Origin: Luscinia megarhynchos
Lineage: Eukaryota; Chordata; Aves; Passeriformes; Turdidae
Assembly: GCA_034336665.1 (NCBI GenBank)
Contig: CM067589.1
Coordinates: 2,241,720 to 2,305,719 of the forward strand
Length of the DNA: 64,000 bases
Direction: 5' to 3'
Under the pieces are notes generated by a model. That model searched no databases, was not told where the DNA came from, and worked only from the letters and a program-made list of their open reading frames with translations. Made by a program: the position numbers and the translations under genes. This document shows, one piece after another, positions 12,889-26,170 of this stretch (positions are counted from its first letter, which is position 1; the number at the start of each line of letters is the position of its first letter).

Positions 12889-13210
12889 AAATTAGTATTG
12901 TTGTAAAAATCGGTGTTATGGTTAGAAATAGCATTAGTGTTATGATTAAAATCAATATGATATGAATTATTATGATAACTAAAAATGTTAGAGAGCTGCA
13001 TCATATTAGTAATAGAATAAAACATCTACCCCCATGAAAATTACTCCCTGGGAGTGTCAGGGTGCAGGGGAGAGATGCAGGAATGGTTGTGGGTGTTGAG
13101 GGTGGAATACTTTTACTGATGGAACTATAGCACAGACCTGAGTCATTAATCACCATATCATTAAATTCTAGCTTCCCAATCAATCACTTTCCAACATATT
13201 GAATCCCTTA

Positions 13211-13755
13211 GCACAGAATCAGTAGGGTTGGAAAAAACCTCCCAGATCATCAAATCCAACCTGTGATTGATCCTCACCTTTTTAACAGACCAGAGCACTG
13301 AGTGCCACACCTAGTTGCTCCTTGGATGCCTCCAGGGATGGGGACTCCACCACCTCCCTGGGCAGCCCCTTCCAGTGTTTAAGAACCCCTTCTGTGCAGA
13401 AATTCCTCATGACGTCCACCCTGAGCCTCCCCTGCCCAGCCTGAGCCGTTCCCTCTCCTGTCCCTGTTCCCTGGAGCAGAGCCCGACCCCCCTGCCTGTC
13501 CCCTCCTGTCAGGGAGTTGTGCAGAGACAGAAATTCTCCCTGAGCCTCCTTTTCTCCAGGCTGAGGCCCTTCCCAGCTCCCTCAGGCCCTCCTGGGGCTC
13601 CAGTCCCTTCCCAGCTCCATTCCATTCTCTGGACACTCTCCAGCCCCTCAATGTCTTGCCACGAGGGGCTCTGAACTGGACACAACTGAGGTGCCTCTCT
13701 GTGCCCAGCACAGGGGATGGGCACTGTCCAGGTCCTGTGGCCACACTGTGGCTGG
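13211..13755 (-). mobile_element. CR1 LINE fragment, about 545 bp
   Basis: It runs from 'cacagaatcagtagggttgg' through 'ccaccacctccctgggcagc', 'cttctccaggctgaggccct' and 'caggggatgggcactgtcca'. It is one of the longest copies in the window and reaches further toward the 5' side of the element. It contains no intact reverse transcriptase frame. Confidence 0.92.
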
Positions 13756-14061
13756 TACAAACAACAATTGGGCTTAAGAGGCTTTAGCATCTCATAAACA
13801 TACTGAAGTCCATCCATTTATCTTCAAGGAAAGCCATTTGGGCAGAGCAGGAATGAAGGATTTGCTTGGTTTATCAAGGGAGCTCTAACATAGATCCAGG
13901 GGAAGCATCACCCAGTGAGTATGATGCTAAAATGCCTCAGCATCTTCCAAAAGTTGACACTTTTTTCCTCCACCTCCTCCTGCTACATTTTGATGGCAAA
14001 AACTTCCTCTTCTAAGGAGCAGAGCATGGACTGTGCATGACAACACACACACTTCTTGACA

Positions 14062-14233
14062 GATTGCCCAGAGCAGCTGTGGCTGCCCCTGGATCCCTGG
14101 CAGTGCCCAAGGCCAGGCTGGACACCGGGCTTGGAGAACCTGGGACAGTGGGAGGTGTCTCTGCCATCGCAGGGGTGGCACTGGATGGGCTTTGAGCTCC
14201 CTTGCCAGCCCAAACCATTCTGTAATTCAATGA
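14062..14233 (+). mobile_element. CR1 LINE 3' fragment
   Basis: It contains 'gcagctgtggctgcccctgg', 'ctgggacagtgggaggtgtc' and 'ccagcccaaaccattctgta', ending in the CR1 terminal repeat. Confidence 0.92.
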
Positions 14234-17200
14234 TAAATGGACTCAAAATGTAAAGGTCCATTGCCTTCTTGTGGGATATCCTACATTAATTCCCGATATT
14301 GCTTATTAGTTACGAAAATCCACAGAAAAACACCCCCAAAATAACAAATCAACAAAAAAATCAACCCAGTGGTCAGAGGTCAAAAGACTTCTTAGAGGGA
14401 CCGTAGATTAAAAAAAAAAATTCTTTGCCTCTGCAAGTACGTTTGTGTTTATTTTCATTTCATCAGTACTTGGAAACCTGAAGTTAATGTCCTACAATGT
14501 TGGCAGCCTGTAAAAAAACACAGCAAAAGAACACCCTTGTCATAATAAATTTATTAAGTCCTATTCCTACAAGAGACACTGTCAGCATTCCTGCCCAGCA
14601 ATTTCAGAGACAAGTACAAATGGGGTTTCTCCCTGGCATGTATAGGAAATCAGAAATCATATACACCAACATCTGAGTTACTCCAGAGCAGAATGAATCC
14701 TAAGTAAATTCAGATATCAGTGATATAGATCTGTACCTTCATCATCTCAGAAGCTGTTACTTGTCACTGGAAAATACAGGTACTTCTAATCTGGGGTAAT
14801 TTCATACAGAAAAAGTGGCATCCTTGTTTCTATTATCATCAAGTGACTCTTTTATCCAGAGACACCTATACTGAGTATGTAAATCAAACCCAACAATCCT
14901 TCCTTTTTTTTATTTTGATGTGGGAAGATGACTTCACGACAAAAGAGTAAAAAATTGGGTTCCTAATAATATTTGGAAATTATACAGTGTATTTCATTCA
15001 TTAATTTTAAAACCACCATAACTATGTAACTAAAATACTAACAGTGGTGATACAGCTGGACGGAGAGACACAAAGGAGCTTCCCATGTCACATTAGGGAA
15101 AAACAAATGCCATCAATGAGCCCACAGGTTACTGCCAACAAGGACATCAAAACTGCCACTGGGTTTCTCCTGCTCAGACCCCCTCTGAACTCTGCACCTT
15201 CCACTGGACCAAGCAGTTCAGATTCTGTCCAACCTTCCTGGGATGGGGCAGTCACAATTTCCAGGCAACCTGGGCCAGTGAGGTTGAGGACTTCTAAATA
15301 CTTTTTAAATGGCTAACATTCAAGGCATTTATTTATCCCAACTAAAAACTGGATCAATTTGTTAGCAAAAAGCAAACTACTCTTTCAGCTTAAGCTTGTC
15401 CCACTGTGACCAAACGAGCCATTCCTGTTTAGTTTAAAAAGCTCGGAGTCAGTATATGGTACCTTTCTGCAACTGAATATGAACGTGTTGTGACACTTCA
15501 TATGGGAAACACTTGTCTTAGGAAGACAGAAAGAAAATTCAGAAAACTGGCTTGAATTAATGAGCAAATTATTATGTAAAGGCCTGCTTCACTGTCATTA
15601 TGTACCTCTGAAGTGGCCACTGTTTCATGTGATTTTTTGTCTCTCTGGGGCCTAATTGTCTTGAGTGCTTCCAGGCACAGCTCCCACCCTTTCCCTGCCC
15701 CAGCCTTCCCAGGGCAGGGTTGAAGGGGCAGGAACCCAGAGCACAGTTCCCCTGAATATTCTCCTTCAGAGAATAAAGAGTTCTATTTTCACCACCTCCC
15801 ATCCATTTGAAGGGATGATCTGCTCTCTGAGTATGTCAAGGAAAGAGGTAAATGGTGCTGGTTGTACAAACAGCAACAACAGTGCAAACAGCTCATGGAA
15901 GGACAGGGACATGCCTTGGGCACACATGGTGACACAAAGTTCTTTTGAGAGAAGAGAGAAGGAATAGCTGGATATTCCCTTGTAGGGTGTGAGTGGGCTC
16001 GTAATCTGCAGGGCAGCTTTAAGAAGACATTTCCTAACTCAGGATCTTTTATCAGCCACTGGGATCACCACAGAGAACTAAGGCAGCTGTGATATTTAGA
16101 CAGCCAGAATTCCAGGTTTTCTTACATTTTAGCACTGGGATCTCCTGAAGCTTTTCTAGGTGTTCATATTGAATAACACAGCATTGCTGTAAACTTTGAA
16201 ACATGTTTTGTTCATGGAACATAGCAATTAAAAGAACAGATGCAGTTCAAAACCCAAATTTCTAAATTAACAAGGTATAAACACCACCGAGAATAGTTTC
16301 CACTGCTTTTTATGCCTTTGAATAAAACAGTGTTGGCACCTCAATGATTAGAGCATTTCACCATGAACAACGTCAAGGAATAACTTAAAAAACAGTAAAT
16401 GAGTGACTCAATCATACAAATCAGATAAGAAAAATATGATGAAATAATCATTTAAATGCACTATGAACTCTTGTGGTATCAGGGAAAGAAAGTGGTTTAA
16501 CAGAAACTGAAAGAAGACTATATTTCGTATACAATTAAATTGTGTCATTTGGAATCATAACAAAAAAACCCTCACAAACATAAATTAAAAGTCTCTTTTT
16601 AAATCTGTATGTTGGAATCGTGAGATAATCCATGATCTTTATTCCTTACTCTAAGAATAGTCCAAAGGTCCAGTTCAACAGATTAGTTTTGTCTACTATC
16701 AGAAAATCAGTAACAGAGTCTTAGAGAAGTGATGGCTGATAATCATTCTGATTTCATCTGAAGAAGATTTTTCAAACCTATTTAGCTGACAAAAAGTTTA
16801 TTCTGCCAAGATATGGACACCTTATCAAAGCTTCTAATAAAATCATGTCTGTAACTTGCTCAGGTTTTGAAGATTTTTTTGTATGCTAAGAGAATATGGG
16901 TCGGCTGCTATACTGATCTCATCCTAAAAAAGAAAATTATATAAAGTGAAACATAAATCCTTCCACTTCAGAAAGATCTTGCTGCAAAAATTTCCACAAT
17001 TACTTCAAATAGGTCAGTTATAGATGGAAGCTCCAGCAAAAATTATCCATGAGTTATCTAAAAATATATCTGATACTAAAAAATAGTCCTCACAGACATG
17101 CTGAGAGGTGAAGTTTGTGTGAGCAGCAGAAGAGGCTGAGGAGGAGAAACTCCTGAAAAGGTGCAGCTTCAAAGTCAACCCTCTCCCAAAGCAAAGATGA

Positions 17201-17925
17201 TTTTTCCATTAAAAGTATTAGTAAGCTATAGACATTTACTCTTCCTTAAGGAAAAATAAGCAAAAGGAAGAGCAACTGCAACTCCAAAAAGAGAATTTAA
17301 TGATGGAATTGCAGAGTTATCCCTCCGACCTGGCACAGGTACTTCCTGCAGGCAAGAAATGCTTTATGTGAACCAAGTAGAACGCACGTCTTGGAAAAGC
17401 AGCCACTTCACACTTACAGTGCTGATCGTAAAAATCCCTCAAAAATAAAAACATCAGTCATACGTGGAATATAATCCTGAAATGGACCAGTAGAGATTCA
17501 ACATCTGTCAATGTAATAAACAACTGGAAGAATCTGCACTAATACTTCCCAGGGACAAGCAATACTGAATATAAATAATATTCCTCTTTAGGAACTGGGG
17601 AAAAATGCGATATGGAAACATCTCACATCTTGGGTGGAGATTTAAGTAAGAGCACATCAAGACTAATAGGGATTAATTATATTAAGGGGAGTGTGATGAA
17701 AATGGAGCTGGGTAACAGACACTAAGTACAGTAGGGTTTGTTTCATTTTGTCTGGGAATGCTCCTTCCATACTGTATGAGTGAACACATGAACAACTCCA
17801 GCCGGTACCCAGCTGTTTATACTCAAAAGTGTTCTGCTCAAGGAGCACAGAATCGGTATTTAGCTTCATATCCTGACCCATAAGATCCCTTCCTTTTTGT
17901 GAGAACTTAGGAAACTGCAGTGTAT

Positions 17926-18083
17926 GGGCAGGCCCTGGCACAGGGTGCCCAGAGCAGCTGTGGCTGCCCCTGTATCCCTGGCAGTGCCCAAGTGCCCTGG
18001 GACAGAGGGAGGTGTCCCTGACACGGCAGGGGTGGGAGTGGGTGGGCTTTAAGGTCCCTTCCAACCCAAACCACTCTGGAATT
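17926..18083 (+). mobile_element. CR1 LINE 3' fragment
   Basis: It contains 'ccctggcacagggtgcccag', 'gcagctgtggctgcccctgt' and 'taaggtcccttccaacccaa'. Confidence 0.92.
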
Positions 18084-18604
18084 TTTCCCTGGGGCCAGAT
18101 CTTTCCCAGCAGAGAGCCCCCAAGTTAGACATCTCATTGATTTATTACTGACTTTCCAGATGAAAATGTTGAATTCACTGAAATAAACATTATTTTGTCA
18201 AAAGATTTGACTGGATTTTTAAACTATTACAGATATACAAATCTTTAAGGTCTTCTCAGACATTCTGGAGAGGACATACCACTTTCCCAACAGTCTGGCT
18301 GAACAAATCCTTCAAATTGCTATTATTTCCTTTTGAAGTTAGTGTGTATATTCTCCTTGTATATCTTTTTTATGTTGAATAAGAGAAGACAAAGGTCATT
18401 TGATGCGGGAAGATGTAGCTTCATCTCCTTTACACATCAGCACAGGAATGTCGATGGGATTTGATGGAAAACTCCTGCTCCCTCTACTGGCCCAGTAAAG
18501 AACCAATATTTCATCACAAATCTGTCAGAAACTGGGAGTAACACCATGAAATCCCACCCGTATCCAAAATACGAGTGCCTTGTGTTCTGAGGTCCCCACT
18601 CCAA

Positions 18605-18712
18605 GAAAGAGCAGGTCCAGGGAAGGGAATGGAGCCCCAGGAGCGGCCCAGGGAGCTGGGAAAGGGCCCAGCCTGGAGAAACGAAGGCTCGCGGGCCCTT
18701 CTGGCTCAGCAC
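18605..18712 (+). mobile_element. CR1 LINE internal fragment
   Basis: It holds 'gggaatggagccccaggagc' and 'agggcccagcctggagaaac' followed by 'gaaggctcgcgggcccttct'. This is the same part of CR1 as in the opposite-strand copy at 13211-13755, without its 3' tail. Confidence 0.75.
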
Positions 18713-19812
18713 ATGTTCTTAGAGTTGGTGATGGTCACACTGTGAAAATCTTGTCTGGTATTTGTGAATTAGAAGGAAATAAAGGCATTTTATTCTAATA
18801 CAGGCTGCTAAAATTCGTCTACCATAGTAATGCAGGAGAGAAGCAGCTTCAATGTCCAAACATCTTGTATTTGTCTGGGAAGAGAGTTTGGTACACGAAC
18901 AAGACAAATTTTGATCAAATAAATCAGAATACCAGGAACCAAACAGCACGCCTGTGTACATACAGATCTTCCTGATATATTGCCTTCTTCAGAAGGAAAA
19001 CACTGAATTACATAAATGCAAAACAAACTTTCAGAACAGGTCAGTTCATGCTCAAACCAACTCAAGGACAAACATTACTGTGTCAGACGATTTGACAACA
19101 TACTCAAGCCTTGTTTAAAAATGGATTTATGAAAAACCAGCCATCTTTGTGGAAGAACAGGATCCAAGTTATTATTTGGATGGAATACCTTGAACATGTG
19201 GATACAGTCAGTATTCAGGACCACAGCACATGAAGGTTCTTTAATACCTCACTTCTAACACTTTCTTAAATTATCTGACACCTATAGGATCCACCAACTG
19301 GATCTCATCACTCAGCAACTTCTTTCAGAAATGAAATTGAAAAAGCAATTGTGACCCTTCAACTCTTCTGAGATAAAAGTTATCCTCAGACTTCCAAAAG
19401 AGATCAGATAGCTGAGAAAGTGCAGAGAGATCTGGCCAAGTAGAAATGAGACCTTCACAGAAATGCCTTTTATCTTCGAAAGGCAGGAATCGAAGGAGAA
19501 GAGCATTTGACAGGGGCCCTTTCAGTCCTGGAATAAAAATATAAAGTGGCAGGTTCCAAAAAGCCCCATAAATATCTTGGAAGTGAGAAGTAATTGGGTC
19601 TTCTGTGAACCAGGAAAGAAGAGGTTTTTTAAAATCCTGCACCAAAAATATTCTGAATGACAGGCAGGCTCCTAGCTGGGAAGCTCCAGATAAAAACTGT
19701 GCATTTTATAGTTAAGAACAAGCAAGATGTAATGCCTAACTAACTCAGAAGAGAAAAGCAGACCCCTTGGGCTAAGGATTACATGCCTTGGATACTCAGA
19801 TTTTAAAGTACT

Positions 19813-19940
19813 TGCCTTGTTTTGTTTGCGTGTAGGGTGTTTTGTTTGGGTTTTTTTGTTTGTTTGGGGTTTTGTGTGTTTGTTTTGGTAGTGGGGGTTT
19901 TTTTGCTTTTTGTTCCCCCTCCCCCGTTTTTTTCTTTCCT
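19813..19940. repeat. T/G-rich low-complexity tract
   Basis: It is dominated by tttg, tttgg and gtttt units with runs of up to seven T and five G. Confidence 0.85.
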
Positions 19941-21817
19941 TTAATGTTACTTTTATCTCGGCCTGTATCAGAAATTAACAGCACAAATTCTTGGGCTTCC
20001 TCAAAAAATTAAGTGAAATACAAAACCAAACAAAATCTGCACTTTTGCAGCTGAATTTTACCAGGTTCTAAAGGGAATCCAAACTCTTACAGAGATGTTA
20101 ATTGAGTGTGATAATGGAAGAGGGAAACAGTCCATCTGCTTAAAAAGGGTAACTGTCATAGGTGGAATGACTACTTCCCTAACAGGATACTGGAATGAAT
20201 ACAAGTGGTCTGATTTGATGTGCACTACCTCAATATACACCCAGAGCAAGCAAGAAAACTGCAGATAAATATGAGATGGGTCCTTGATAAACACAAGTGA
20301 AAACAACAGAGAACCTCTCAACTGTAGTCTCTGGATTCAGAGAATGAATCGCCCCGGAAGAACTGAATTAGGGGGAGGAAGCCACAAGCATTTCTTACAA
20401 GCAGCAACAGCAGCTTTGCCTGTCTGCAGGTTAATACACCTGCTCGCCCTGGCCACAGGGCTCCGGCCACAACAATCCTGCTGGATCTTCACCCAGAAGA
20501 AATAACAGGATGGAGAAAAACACAGTCCTGTTTAAAACTTTAAAACAAACACATCTTATGTAATATAGCTCTGGATAGAAACTAATCAGAAAGCTTGTAT
20601 GCCTGTGTAGCTCTGAGTCAATTTACACTGGAAAAACAAAGGTAATCTGCAACTATACTGAGATCCCATTTTAGCACCAGAGATGCTGCTATCTGACAGC
20701 TTTGTGAAATATCCATTTATATCAGAAAAAACCCCAAACTAATCAAAACACCGTTGCAGGCATATTGTGTCCTCAAAGCATTACTGTAAACCGTCCTGAG
20801 TGCTCAAGTCAGAGGAGAATTTTTCTTAAGACAAGACATTAAGACATGCACATTAAGTATGTGCACATACATGTGCACGGAGCGCTCTGTGTCCAGAGCA
20901 CATATTATGAAACCGCAGCACCAGAGCTCTGAAAGGACACCCAGAACTAATCACAGGAATTACAGAGGCTGATGCTGCAGTAGAATTGGCACTACTGTAT
21001 GTAACTGCCCATTCAGATGCATGTAATTGTATTCTTCTTTTATAAATACTTTATGTGTTCCTGAATCACAACACCATCGAGCAGCAAAGGGGAAAAGCCA
21101 CCACAGCTGAGGTAAACTAAATGTTAGCCACAGTTCTCAGAGAAGTTGTTCAGCAGTTTCTAAAGAAGGCATTTTACTGTTACCACTACCAGTGTTCTTT
21201 TAAGAGCTACTGCAAATGAAAGACACAGCGAAGCACAGGAATTTCAAAGGCCAGTGTGCTCCTTTGGATTCCCCCAGAAAAGAACACAATACCTTTAACC
21301 TTGCTTCAAAGGTTTATTCCCACACTGGAATGCAAAATGACTGGAGTGTAGGAAAAGAGGACAGTACAATTTCACAGAGACATCTGGGTGGGCTGTCACC
21401 AACCCATGAGATTCAGGCTCAATATGTGACACACCTGAAACCTCCAACAGTTGATTTTCCCAACATGGGAGCTCAGGATTTTGTTTGTTCACAGTTCTCA
21501 GAGATGGGTGTAGCTCTGAGGTCATGGGGCACCAAAGCCATCAGGTAAGCTTAATTTTAGCTTCTAATTAGCACTCTAAATCATGTTAATGATAAACAAA
21601 ATTTTAAAATTTCAATAAACACATAATCTTTTTAGAGCCCTTGAATGAGAAAAAAAACAAAACCTGCAGTTTCCCACCCACAGAAGGCGTCACGACAAAA
21701 TCCACCAGTGAAGAGAACACTGCTGGGGACTGCTGAAGGACAGCGCCGACCACGTGAAAGCATTCCAGAGGATGGAATACCCGGACCCGGCTGCTGCAAG
21801 ACAGCTGCACTTACTGG

Positions 21818-22000
21818 GAGGGTGGTGAAACCTCAGCCCAGGCTGCCCAGAGAAACTGGGGCTGCCCCATCCCTGGAGTGCCCCAGGCCAGGCTGGATGG
21901 GGCTTGGAGAAACCTGGGGTAATGAAAGGTGTCCCTGCCCATGGCAGGAGGATGGGACTGGACATTTAAATTCCCTTCCACCCCAAACCATTCTAGGATT
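21818..22000 (+). mobile_element. CR1 LINE 3' fragment
   Basis: It contains 'caggctgcccagagaaactg', 'ccctggagtgccccaggcca', 'gtgtccctgcccatggcagg' and the 'ccccaaaccattcta' tail. Confidence 0.9.
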
Positions 22001-23353
22001 TATTCAAGAGCATGGGAGAATTCATCACGATCCTGGCAGTAACATGGTGATAAACACCTTTTGTATATTGTTAGGTAATTTTAATCTGCTTTTAAAGTAT
22101 CAAATTTGTAGTTTGCCAGAACTGCAAAGCAAATAAATATAGCAAGTTTCAGGCTTACAGTACCGCATGTGACGCGGAAATGTACACTTAAGATTTACTG
22201 ACTTTTTTTCCTTATTGTGTTGCAAAGAAATACAGACTTAAATATATTTATCTTTAAAAAATCTAGGCAGCAATGAATTCATCTAATGCGATGTAAGAAT
22301 TTGAAAGATTAACAACTATCTGAAAAATTATTATGGAGTGCAGTGATGTTTGCCACTTAGTCACAAACAATATAACAAACGTGATCATCTCATTTTCCCA
22401 TTCCCTCTCCTGCCCTGTTAAACAAAACTTCTCAATAAAGCAACTTATTTCAAGGGCAGAATTGCAGTAAATTAAATACACAGTACAGTCACTAGGCATT
22501 AGAGAGAACCTCATCAATTCAATTCTGTCATACTATTTTTCAATATATGAATATGAAAACCCATCTCCTCTTCTGCTTTGCCGAAAACCAGACTGTAGAA
22601 TCTTGGTACTTCAGAACTGCCATTTTTCATTCACAAAATAAGAAACACGTATTTGCAGAGATTGGCATATACAAAAGCCTTAATATTGCTTCTGGGAGAT
22701 AAGACAGAAGGAATAAGGCCTGTTAGCAGCACATCTGACAAAAAGAGGCCTTTTTACAGAAATCACAACTTAAGGTGATTTGTCTGTTTTCTAAAGTCAC
22801 CAAAGGACTTTTACTTTAAACAGTAAATGTGACACAAATCACAGGAGGATGGGGCCATCTGCTCACATGCCTTCCCCAAACCTGTCTTTTCACGCAGGTA
22901 CTTCCCTCACAGTAACCACTCCTGCTACAAGAGATTGAGTTCCTACGGGAAGGGAATCTCCATAAAAGCAATGCACAGCCATCACCTCAGGCCTAGATCC
23001 ATCCGGTGCCTCTGCAGAACAGACTTTGAGATCCACAGCAACTACAACACCACAAGGCACGCCTGAACTTCCCAGAAGCCGTCCAGGACCGACCAGCAGC
23101 CCGGGAGGGGCAGCAGGGCCTGCAGTACGAGAGCGCTGCTGTTCAAGGCCTGAGGCACCAGGGCTGCCCCGCAGCACAGCCCGCAGCTCTGCTTCCCCAA
23201 GCACAACACAGACACAACGGGTACGAACGATGGCCAAATTCTGGCAGCGGGAGCAGCACAGAGCAGCTCACTAAAACCAAGGGAAAACAGCCCGTTTTTC
23301 CACTGCCTTTACCACCACCTTGCCTCCTCATCCTCACCATTGGTTTCTCAAGG

Positions 23354-23408
23354 AACATCCGTATGAACATCCGTAACATAAACATCCACAACATAAACAT
23401 CCACATTA
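23354..23408. repeat. Short tandem repeat, unit about 14-15 bp
   Basis: There are four diverged copies of a unit like 'aacatccgtaacata'. The first two carry ccgta and the last two ccaca. Confidence 0.8.
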
Positions 23409-24218
23409 ACACAGATGCTCGAGGATTAATAGACACTGTATCCCAAAATATTTCAAATGTGCTGCCAGATGGCTTTAAAATCCAAAATGAAAGATTTAAT
23501 TAAAAGCTCTTACCCTGCCAACACTCTGTTTTTGGAAAAAAATACGAAAGTTTAATAAAAATATTTTTAAAGCCTATCAATATTTTTGTAATGTTTTTTT
23601 TACAATTACAATCTCCCCCAATCTGTGTCATGGATGAAACAGGCCAAGCTACATGAACCAATACTAACTGTAAACTCCTTTCCTGAGAAGATGGAAATAC
23701 GAAACTGACATAAATGATGACTAAATTTGGGCAATTTCTCCTTTAATTTCAACTATTCCCATTCCTCACTCTCCCTCCTGTTTATCAATAAAAGCTTAAA
23801 AGAAATTGCTGCTGCTCTCACAAATTTGGGCTGTAATTAAGCAGGTTTAACTGCCACAAGTTATCACAGACATCTCAGAAGAAAAAGAAAAAAATCTTAC
23901 TTTCCATAGATAAAATGTGAACCTTGATGCTTGTTTACTTCAAGATTATGTAGAACTCTTATTTGGTTTTCCCTGCATCTTATCTCCCCAATATAACCGG
24001 ATGATGGTTTGCATACATTTTAAAATACATACAGTTTCAAATTAAAAGTAGAGCACAATATTAATACGAAGTATAATGATGTTTGGAGTCTACAAGATTG
24101 TCAACTGAGTACCTCTGCTCATTAACAAGAAGAAAGTCCTGCTACGACCAATGCACATGAAAGGAATGGTTTCAAAAGTGCCAGCATTCCCATGCACAAG
24201 GAGGTGACGATTACTTAC

Positions 24219-24285
24219 CGCTGGACCTGTTTTTGCGGTTTGACTTCCCTCCTGTAAGAAGCATCTTGAGACTGTTTCGAAACAT
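24219..24285 (-). CDS. TANC2: TANC2, first coding exon (residues 1-22 plus one base)
   Basis: TANC2 is a large postsynaptic scaffold with ATPase-like, ankyrin and TPR regions that binds PSD-95-type proteins at excitatory synapses; only its disordered N-terminus is seen here. On the minus strand the exon opens with ATG at 24285-24283 and reads MFRNSLKMLLTGGKSNRKNR then Ser-Ser. I recognise this as the TANC2 N-terminus; the paralogue TANC1 starts differently. The start is supported by an in-frame TAA eight codons upstream inside the same exon and by G at -3. The exon ends at 24219 in phase 1 with a strong donor, G|GTAAGTAA, and the next exon supplies the other two bases of Asp23. Its acceptor at 24319-24320 follows a long pyrimidine tract. 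Identity rests on memory of the family sequence; the reading frame and splice sites are seen directly. Confidence 0.93.
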
Positions 24286-24318
24286 GGCGATCCTGTTCCA
24301 CTTGGTTTATTGCAAACA
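24286..24318 (-). other. TANC2: TANC2 5' untranslated part of the start-codon exon
   Basis: These 33 bases lie between the acceptor (minus strand ...ctttctgtag|tgtttg) and the ATG. They contain an in-frame TAA and no upstream ATG. The strong acceptor implies at least one further upstream non-coding exon, so transcription starts elsewhere, probably at the CpG island near 58 kb. Confidence 0.85.
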
Positions 24319-26079
24319 CTACAGAAAGCAGAACAACAGACACACAAAATGAACACTCCCATTTGGACAACAGGAAGCCATAATGGAGAAGAGGTAAAGC
24401 AGCACTAAAACCAAGATAAAATTGATGAAAAACTATTTTGCCAATACAATTCCTAACAATAACATCCACATAATGCCTCCCATTCAGTTTGCTTTCAGTA
24501 TTCCAGGCCTTATTTCCAGGACAAACAAAACACAACACAATTCCAGTGCTGCTGGTAGAGCCCACCTATTTTGCCAAGTAATTTATCATCACACAGAAGT
24601 GGGAAAGACATAGCATTTAGCAAACTGCCTCCATTTCCCATCACTATTAAAGCCAAACACATCAGAAGGAGCTGCTGATCTTCCTGTTGCTCAGAAAATC
24701 AATCCTGCTGACACCAACCAAGACTCCAGATGCTCTGCAGCTCCTGGGCTGGTTGACTGTTAAATTCTCCTTTGAGTTGAGTAAATTGTCATGAGGAGAC
24801 AAGTCACTCAAACCCAGAGTAAGTGATGCAAAAAATCAAACAGAAACATTATCCCTATATTTTCCTTGCTGTATATGTCTCAGGGGAAAAAAAAAGGTTG
24901 TCGTAAGTATTGCTGAAGATAAAAGAGTGTCTGGGATCACCAGGCACACTGACGGCCTGTGCTGGGGAACAGCTACTTGTTAAAGCACGTAAAGCATCAA
25001 AACAGCTACAACAAAAGCAGTTCAAAACAGATCAAAAGAATTGTAAAGAGTCTTTGATCAATACATACAATAAACCACTATTTTCTTTCAATTTACACAT
25101 GATATCCCATAGTTACAAGGTAACACATTCATCTTGCAAAAATAAATAATGAATTTTTTTCCTGTAACAATAATTTGGCTCCTTTTGGAGGATGCTCAGT
25201 ACGTGCCATCTTGCATTTCTTCACATTTGTCCGATACTTTCAAGTCTAATAATACAGTAACACCCAGTTCAAAGAGTTCTGTATTTAAAGCTACTGAAAG
25301 TCCTTTGAATATGATTTACTCACTTGCTGAGACACACCAGCATTCCAGGGCAGCAACCCAGAGCACACACATCCCAAGCCCCAGTAATCACACAGGGATG
25401 ACAGAAACAGCAGACTCTCCTGACACAAGTTCCCATTCACTTACCAGACTCCACAAACAGATTTGGGAGTCTGTGTGCATGCGTGGATAAGTATTAAATT
25501 GTGGAATCGGTATTTCCTTTGCATTATGAATCACTTGAGCATCCCTGGCACCCTTCTGCCACCAAAACACAAGGAGCTCGTGTTCAGGCTCATTCCCAAG
25601 GCTCCTAAATGAAGCTCAGGTCCTCTTCGGAGCATCCCAATGTTACATGACTATAAAAAAAAATCCATCTGAGTACACAGACAATTGTTTAGGTACTTTC
25701 CCCATGTTGGCTTGCACTGCTGAGAGAACTGAGCACTATGAGAACTATGCCACCAGTGCTGAGCTGCAACTGAATTCAAGCAAATATTGTCAAACAAGTT
25801 ACCTAGCCTGGGCCTAGGCCATGCGCCAAAGGTGAGGCTGATAGTTTGCTAATAATTGTATTTACCTGTATCTTGCACATGGCGAACAGGGCCAGGAAGT
25901 GCTGTGCTGCTACTAGGGCTGAATTAAGGTTCTGCATAGGGCACAGACAAGGCCTCCACGAATTTGCTTCTAAGAACCCCAGAGTGGAGAGAGAACTATG
26001 TCTTGCATAAAGACCCTGGGTTACCAGCCAAGGGACATCCCAAGGACTAATTCCATATTCTCAGAGGACTGCTGGACTA

Positions 26080-26170
26080 CAGGAAGATGACTCTGCCCAT
26101 GGCAGAGGGTTGGAACTATATGATCTTTAAGGTCCCTTTAACCCAAACCACTCAGTGATTCCGTGACTCT
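26080..26170 (+). mobile_element. CR1 LINE 3' tail
   Basis: It has 'ctctgcccatggcagagggt', 'ctttaaggtccctttaaccc' and 'cagtgattccgtgactct'. It is short and diverged. Confidence 0.8.

Larger units (their letters stand above)
8330..24218 (-). other. TANC2: TANC2 intron between the first and second coding exons
   Basis: The intron is about 15.9 kb. It holds CR1 fragments at about 10141, 13211, 14062, 17926, 18605 and 21818, an ATT-rich tract near 12.8 kb, a T/G-rich tract near 19.8 kb, and GC-rich patches near 12.5 and 23.1 kb. No further exon was recognised. Confidence 0.88.

Noticed and set aside
13315..13817. Several 100-120 codon frames on both strands
   Set aside because: They lie on CR1 repeat sequence.
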